This document shows, piece after piece, positions 60,141 to 64,000 of a stretch of DNA of 64,000 nucleotides. The notes under the pieces were generated by a model that did no database searches, had not been told where the DNA came from, and saw only the letters and a list, made by a program, of their open reading frames with translations. Source of the DNA: Papaver somniferum (lineage: Eukaryota > Streptophyta > Magnoliopsida > Ranunculales > Papaveraceae); contig NW_020650526.1 in NCBI RefSeq assembly GCF_003573695.1, positions 2,401,531 to 2,465,530 of the forward strand, read 5' to 3'. Within the stretch, counting starts at the first letter, position 1. Each line of letters opens with the position of its first letter. Both the position numbers and the translations under genes were made by a program.

Positions 60141-60194
60141 GAGATCTATATTAATTGATTGCGGATCTAGAGTTTGATTATTTCGGTAATCAAA

Positions 60195-60436
60195 AGATAA
60201 ATTGATCTTACCAGACAAAGGAGTTTATTAGTTTAAACGGAAGAGCCTTTTCAACAACTCACATATCTTTTAGCAAGATTGATTAGAGTGGTTACAAAAC
60301 AGATTCTTCCTTTGTTGTTTGAAATACGACCCAAAGGACTTGGTATTCACGTGCGTGACTCTTGAAGTCGAAGTCGCGGGGATACTGAGGAAACTAAGTG
60401 GCTAGGAGTAGTCTACTTGGTTCCAACTATACGAAG
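60195..60436 (+). repeat. ~240-bp direct repeat, copy 1
   Basis: From GACAAAGGAGTTTATT to ACTATACGAAGTT, matching 62588-62817 at about three-quarters identity. Shared blocks include GGGATACTGAGGAAACTA and CTCAACTATACGAAGTT-like words. The sequence directly after copy 1 starts TGTTAGAGCATTGC, similar to the LTR start of the Copia-like element at 23268. Confidence 0.75.
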
Positions 60437-62587
60437 TTTGTTAGAGCATTGCTGGGTTGAACCCACCAAGTGTTGGTATGTCAAGTTTGGTTGTCATATT
60501 TTAGTGAACCAAAACTCATTTAAAGAGTCTTTTGATTATTTACTAGAGTTAACTTCGTATAGGTTAGCTAGAAAGTTATTAGGATATGAGACTTACAAGT
60601 ATTACTCGAAGACTTGAAGAATGTGAAGAAGTAAAGAGCTACATCGACGACATCATCCTTCCTCTTGAGGCTAGTAATATTTTGACTTAAACTGTTTCAT
60701 TCCTAACGTATCTTTGAAGTCATCCTATATTGAAAACATAACTGCGAAGCTGTGAATGATTGTACTCTAGTTAGACGTAGTATTAAAGAATTATAATACG
60801 AAGTATAATGCTTATCTTTTGAACTTCGTATATAATACATCAACATAATCGTATAAATGCTACTGTGATTATGTATGGGTATGGGTGAATATTTCGTCCT
60901 AGGAAACGATGTTTTACATTCGTTTAAAGGAAGTACAATTCATAAACTAGTTTTATGAATCGAAAGGGAAATCGCTAGGCTTATTGGTATTGTTATTCAT
61001 TGCAAATATTTGGATTACCAATATGTGTGTTTAGTATAACCGCTCATAACTTGTTTATGTATCTTGGTAAAACTATTCACAATGCCCGACTTATGTATCG
61101 GTATGACTTTTATTAGTGAAACCAATCTTAAGTAATCTCCTGAGATGGTATGATCGATATTTGTAATTGGTGTGACCAATTCTAGTCATTGGGTAACCGA
61201 TCCTATAACTTGGTGGGGCTAATCACAAGATGTGTGATCGATCCTTGTAGTAGGTTAACAAGTTTTAGTAATTGGTGTAACCGATCCTATAACTTGTGCA
61301 ACCGATCACAAGTAATACCATGAGATAGTGGTAACCGATCCTGGTACTTAGTTAGCCATTTTTTGGAAACTAGTGTAACCGATCCTAGTAGCCACTTCGA
61401 GGTAGAACCGAACTTTGTGTTTGGTAGAACCGTTAAACCCATGGATGGTGATTGAATGTTTTTGATCAATCACATAGTTCTTGGAAATCAGATGAACCAA
61501 TTCTAAACTCGTTTGGAACTGTGGCAAATCGGTTCCAAAATTGTAAATATGAAAAAGGATTTACAAAGTAAAGATGTCGACATACTTTGAACACGTGCAA
61601 TAATTCTTATCTATTATTGTTCAAATATATTCTTTAATAACTAAAGGAGAATCCCGGATCGAAATAAATTGAGAATCTTTTAATTAAGGTTTTTAATTTT
61701 ATATGCTTATAATTTCCAGCAATTAAATGAATATCTTTAGAAAATAATGTGCATTTACTAATTGGATATTTTCTACTGGATTTCGGTCAATATTTGGACA
61801 AAGCATTTCCAGGAATTATGAAAATCGATTTTGGATTTATTGCATATCTTTGAGAATACTCGGTTTTGGAAATTCCTTGGTGTCCGAACTTCCTTGGTAT
61901 ATATATATTGAAGTTTGCATTTCGAGCAAACTAATCCTTAGAGCCAGCAAAACTACCTAGTTGTGTTGTTACTGGTGGAGCCGTCTATTCGGAGAGGAAA
62001 GTACCCTAATTAGGCGAAATCTCTTACGACCGCTCGTTTTAAAGACTTCTTTGAGATTGAGAATCTCTACGAGTACCATTGGTGGGAAACTAGATAATTG
62101 TAGTTTATTATTAGTTTTCGATTGATTTGATTGACTAACGGTTGTTGAAATTTGATTTTACCTAGTTTGTTTATGCTTGAGAATCTTCTCTTTTGATATA
62201 AGATTCACTCAAACTAGATTGAAGTATCGACGGGGATCTTTAGACTGTTTTTAGATCTAAAGACGTCTTGTGATAATCCATCGTTAACAGACTCCGTTCT
62301 GTGTGTGATTGATCACAAGTGATCACAAGAGATTCAAGTTGTTTGTGTGCAGGTGTTTATTGGAGATCTAAGAAGATTTGAAGACAAAAAAGATTTCTTA
62401 TTTGAGTTCATAATCTTTGGTGTGCATAAAAACTTGATCGGCTGGGGATCCAACTGTAATCGGTTTATCTTTTAATATATTGGATTGATTAGTTGCGTAG
62501 ATCGGCATCAATACATTTCTTTGTGATTCATAGTATTGATTGCATAGTCTAAACAATTATTTTGGTAGTTGTTGAATAGATTGATCT
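60437..62587 (+). mobile_element. LTR-like block with AACCGATC minisatellite
   Basis: It starts TGTTAGAGCATTGCTGGG. There is no coding frame longer than about 66 codons. The middle carries the minisatellite listed separately. The right part (61900-62330) contains CTAATCCTTAGAGCCAGC and TTATACATTG-free leader-like sequence seen in Copia LTR ends. I could not find a partner LTR, so the boundaries are open. Confidence 0.4.
61100..61440. repeat. Degenerate AACCGATCCTA minisatellite
   Basis: Seven or more imperfect units on the theme GTGTAACCGATCCTAGTACTTGG, with 25-45 bp spacing, for example near 61195, 61290, 61333 and 61376. A short minus-strand frame here is a by-product. Confidence 0.75.
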
Positions 62588-62823
62588 AGAACCCGACAAA
62601 GGAGTTTATTGGTTAAATGGAAGATCCTTTTGTCAAACTCATATCACGTTGTTTGAAAAGAGTTGTTACTGAACAGATTTGTTGTTCCTTTACTGTTTGG
62701 AATACGAACCAAAGGAATTTTTCCAAGTGTGTGACTTATTGCAAGTTGGAGGCGCAGGGATACTGAGGAAACTAGGTGAACTATAGGTTTAGTTGCTTGG
62801 TCTCAACTATACGAAGTTGGATT
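62588..62823 (+). repeat. ~240-bp direct repeat, copy 2
   Basis: The partner of 60195-60436, interrupted or bounded on the right by the CACTA end at 62830. Confidence 0.75.
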
Positions 62824-62829
62824 AGATTT

Positions 62830-64000
62830 CACTAGTAGAAAAGTGACATTTAGTAACAGTTTAAACTTTTATAAAGTAACAGTTCGTAAAATGCCTGTTA
62901 CTAAATGTTAGATATTTAAATAACAGTAACACTTTTCGTAAGAACTGTTACATAATATCATCCAGGTTGTATACTGTAACTGTTTTTATAGTAAGTGTTA
63001 CTATATACCCATGTTACTGTAACATATTTCGTATGTCGACATTACCATTACAGTTCTTTAAACCAACAGTTACTATATATCTATGTTACCGTAACATATT
63101 TAATATGTCACCGTAGTTGGCATTATCATAACGTTTTTTAAACTAAATGTTACTATATATCTATGTTACTGCAACATGTTTAATATGTTACCATAGTTGA
63201 CATTATCATGACATTTCTGTAAATTATTTATTTGTATAACTAGTTTTTGGGTATCCGGTTCAAAAAAAAAACTAGTTATGGACTGATATTAATTTAACAT
63301 CTTGATTTAATTCTAAGCACGAGAGCTAGCCATGGCTCGTACCTAAAGTTTGAGAAAAAATCGAATATAATACAAAATAATAAACAAGTTGTAAAAATAT
63401 GTAAGAATATTAAAAATATATATTGTGTTGTAGTTGCGTGGTGTGACGACGAAGGTGGTGGAGGTATAGTTTACTGTCTAATGAGAGTAAATATCTTATT
63501 TGGATAACATTAATCAAAAGGAAAACATGGAAGAGTGGTTCAAGACTTATAATGAATGCAGTAGGTCTCAAGGTCGAATCTTGTGAAGTGTACTTTTATA
63601 GAATTTATATTTCATGTCCAAGAAGACCAACACATGGTGTGGACGAGGCGGAAATGGTGGTGACGGTTGTGGAGATGCTAGTGTTGATGGTTGTGGCAGT
63701 GCTGGTGGTGGAGGTAGTGGTGGCGCTACTGGTGGAGGTGATGGTAGTGAGTAAAAACTGTCAGTTTTTATGACAGTTTCAATAAAAATAGTTACGGTTA
63801 CTCAAACAATAGCAACACTTTGTTCCCAAACATGTTACAATAAACTGCTAACGGTAACGGTTTTATGTAAAATAGTTACAGTAGAAATTATTCAGTAACA
63901 TATATTTTATAAAGTGTTACTGAAAACTACCAACAGTAATAGTTTTAGAATTTATGAGTCATTTTTCAATAGCCTTTCCGTAACAGGTTTTATAAACTTT
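62830..64000 (+). mobile_element. Left end of a third CACTA element, cut by the window edge
   Basis: CACTAGTAGAAAAGTGAC at 62830 is a typical CACTA terminus. Dense GTTACT/AGTAAC words follow from 62850 to 63190 and again from 63780 to 64000, as subterminal repeats would. The right-hand cluster resembles the left in inverse orientation (AACAGGTTTTATAAACTTT against AGTTTAAACTTTTATAAAG), so the right terminus probably lies just past 64000 and the element is about 1.2 kb. The interior has no gene, only a GGTGGT-type simple repeat (63640-63750) and a tRNA-like segment (63527-63585). Confidence 0.72.
63640..63750 (+). repeat. GTGGTGG-rich simple repeat
   Basis: Imperfect GGTGGT/GTTGTGG triplet repeat. 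The Val/Leu-rich frame it creates is not a gene. Confidence 0.8.

Noticed and set aside
63552..63773. Val/Leu-rich 73-codon frame
   Set aside because: Product of a GTGGTGG simple repeat inside a CACTA element.

Overview
The window is nuclear DNA of a flowering plant. It is AT-rich, has GT-AG introns, and holds two intact host genes in a landscape of nested transposons and one large satellite array. The gene content would suit a poppy-family or other early-diverging eudicot, but that is only an impression; no base in the window proves the species.

Left arm (1-17060): about 106 copies of a ~152-bp satellite monomer fill 1-16095 and are organised into 3- and 4-monomer higher-order units. The array runs directly into about 1 kb that looks like the right subterminal region and terminus of a CACTA (En/Spm-type) DNA transposon ending at 17060. 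The last monomer and the subterminal repeats share sequence, so the satellite may be part of, or derived from, that transposon.

Retrotransposon nest (17061-about 42330): an LTR-like block with a series of co-varying hairpins (17061-19439) abuts the protease remnant of a Ty3/gypsy element (19440-19800). That gypsy element also has a six-exon antisense gene (39878 down to 21485). One intron of the gene was split by a Copia-like, gag-only element (23268-39120). The 5' LTR of that element was in turn split by a minus-strand gypsy-type element without pol (24603-31797), bounded by an exact 5-bp duplication. This gives three insertion layers of decreasing age.

Gene-bearing part (42429-60140): an intact three-exon 2-oxoglutarate/Fe(II) dioxygenase gene lies on the minus strand (42429-43715). 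An intact twelve-exon gene for the LCB2 subunit of serine palmitoyltransferase lies on the plus strand (54623-58345). Between them is a complete 4,061-bp CACTA element (46352-50412) with matched termini and a TTA target duplication. It carries broken, still intron-bearing pieces of three unrelated host genes (epoxide hydrolase, AGO4-class Argonaute, Miro GTPase), so it is a gene-capturing Pack-CACTA. Smaller remnants include a LINE tail, a Stowaway MITE in an LCB2 intron, a long hairpin element and a Copia fragment with its LTR.

Right edge (60141-64000): LTR-like sequence with a degenerate AACCGATC minisatellite and a ~240-bp direct repeat, then the left end of a third CACTA element at 62830 that runs off the window.

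The two host genes are unrelated in function. I see no operon or cluster logic linking them.
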